DNA from: Pectobacterium carotovorum
GTDB lineage: Bacteria; Pseudomonadota; Gammaproteobacteria; Enterobacterales; Enterobacteriaceae
Reading direction: 5' to 3'
Assembly (NCBI RefSeq): GCF_033898505.1
Contig: NZ_JAXAFK010000003.1
Coordinates: 1 to 64,000 of the forward strand
Length of the DNA: 64,000 nt
Shown piece after piece: positions 63,420-64,000 of the stretch (its first letter is position 1; each line of letters starts with the position of its first letter). The translations under genes and the position numbers were made by a program. The notes beneath the pieces are model-generated. The model had not been told where the DNA came from. It ran no database searches and worked only from the letters and a program-made list of their open reading frames with translations.

Positions 63420-64000
63420 TTACTTCTTGTACTTGTCACTTAGCGCCTGTGTTGCGCTGCGGAACACGCCCAGATCGCTACCGACCGCGACAAAACTTGC
63501 GCCCCATTCCAGATAGCGGCGTGCATCGGCTTCAACCGGTGCCAGAATGCCGCAGGGTTTGTTATGCGCGGCCGCACGATCGAAGATATGGCGGATCGCT
63601 TTCTGCACGTCAGGATGGTTAGGCTGACCGAGATAGCCCAGCGCCGCAGACAGGTCGCTCGGGCCGACAAACACGCCGTCTACGCCGTCTACCGCGATAA
63701 TCGCATCCAGATTGTCGAGGCCGTCCTGACTTTCGATTTGCACCACAACGGTAATGCTGTCGTTAATCTTGGCGAAATAGTCCGGCTCGGTGCCGTAGCA
63801 GTTGCTACGGTGCGCCACGGAAACGCCGCGGATACCCGCAGGCGGATAACGCGTTGACGCAACCGCACGCGCAGCTTCTTCCGCCGTTTCCACGAAGGGA
63901 ATCAGGAAGTTATTGAATCCAATATCCAACAGCCGCTTGATGATAATTGGCTCATTGCACGGCGGACGAACGACAGGCGCGCTGTGGCTGCCTTTCAGCG
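63420..64000 (-). CDS. garL: 5-keto-4-deoxy-D-glucarate aldolase GarL, partial
   Basis: Splits 5-keto-4-deoxy-D-glucarate into pyruvate and tartronate semialdehyde, feeding GarR. The gene runs off the right edge; about the last 193 residues are present, including those before the first internal ATG (63929), such as [11 protein letters not shown]. HpcH/HpaI aldolase motifs include [24 protein letters not shown] and G-S-D-L-G-V-F-R. Confidence 0.95.
   Translation of the reverse strand, partial: LKGSHSAPVVRPPCNEPIIIKRLLDIGFNNFLIPFVETAEEAARAVASTRYPPAGIRGVSVAHRSNCYGTEPDYFAKINDSITVVVQIESQDGLDNLDAIIAVDGVDGVFVGPSDLSAALGYLGQPNHPDVQKAIRHIFDRAAAHNKPCGILAPVEADARRYLEWGASFVAVGSDLGVFRSATQALSDKYKK

Overview
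The window is chromosomal DNA of an enterobacterium, most likely the soft-rot genus Pectobacterium. The gene order matches enteric housekeeping blocks (gmhB beside an rrn operon, metNIQ-rcsF-trmO-proS, rpoS-nlpD-pcm-truD-ispFD-ftsB, cysDNC, cysJIH, eno-pyrG-mazG-relA-rlmD-barA). These are interrupted by pectin and rhamnogalacturonan catabolism genes (a TogB-like binding protein, GH28, GH105 and a RhiT-like transporter). The genus is an inference from gene content and order; no database search was run.

Layout. 1-540: 5' end of a 16S rRNA gene on the minus strand, with its leader and tandem promoters. 0.6-4.0 kb: gmhB, then the MetJ-controlled methionine importer metNIQ. 4.1-7.1 kb: rcsF, trmO, proS. 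7.2-13.2 kb: rpoS, nlpD, pcm, truD, ispF, ispD, ftsB, in which surE is missing between pcm and truD. 13.5-16.0 kb: a polar amino-acid ABC importer inserted before ygbE. 16.4-25.4 kb: the sulfate assimilation genes cysC, N, D, G and cysH, I, J. 26-29 kb: a c-di-GMP pair, a PilZ plus degenerate HD-GYP protein divergent from an EAL phosphodiesterase, in AT-rich DNA. 29-34 kb: a putative glycoside-active protein of unknown family, an orphan TogB-like binding protein and a cytoplasmic GH28 enzyme. 34.3-36.1 kb: queD and queE flank an exported pyrophosphatase. 36.3-39.3 kb: two paralogous periplasmic metallo-beta-lactamase-fold hydrolases with a LysR regulator between them. 39.6-42.4 kb: rhiN and rhiT. 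42.7-45.9 kb: a LysR regulator divergent from an aldehyde dehydrogenase and a DJ-1 family protein. 46-49.2 kb: a TonB receptor with a periplasmic binding protein. 49.6-60.6 kb: eno, pyrG, mazG, relA, rlmD, barA. 61-64 kb: the glycerate branch of galactarate catabolism, garK, garR and partial garL.

The main observation concerns non-coding DNA. Four copies of a roughly 260-bp intergenic element (25674-26008, 39328-39585, 53741-53996, 60587-60847) share sequence blocks. They also share a multi-branched set of pairings in which both arms change together between copies. In one copy the apical loop of a conserved hairpin is expanded by four more back-to-back hairpins. Two inverted ERIC elements are also present (3883-4010, 62208-62334).

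How the genes work together. CysDNC, CysH and CysIJ reduce sulfate to sulfide, CysG supplies siroheme for CysI, and MetNIQ imports methionine, so sulfur supply is a theme of the first 25 kb. The global regulators RpoS, RelA and BarA, together with the c-di-GMP pair, would couple nutrient state to lifestyle. The pectin-fragment genes match a plant-associated life.
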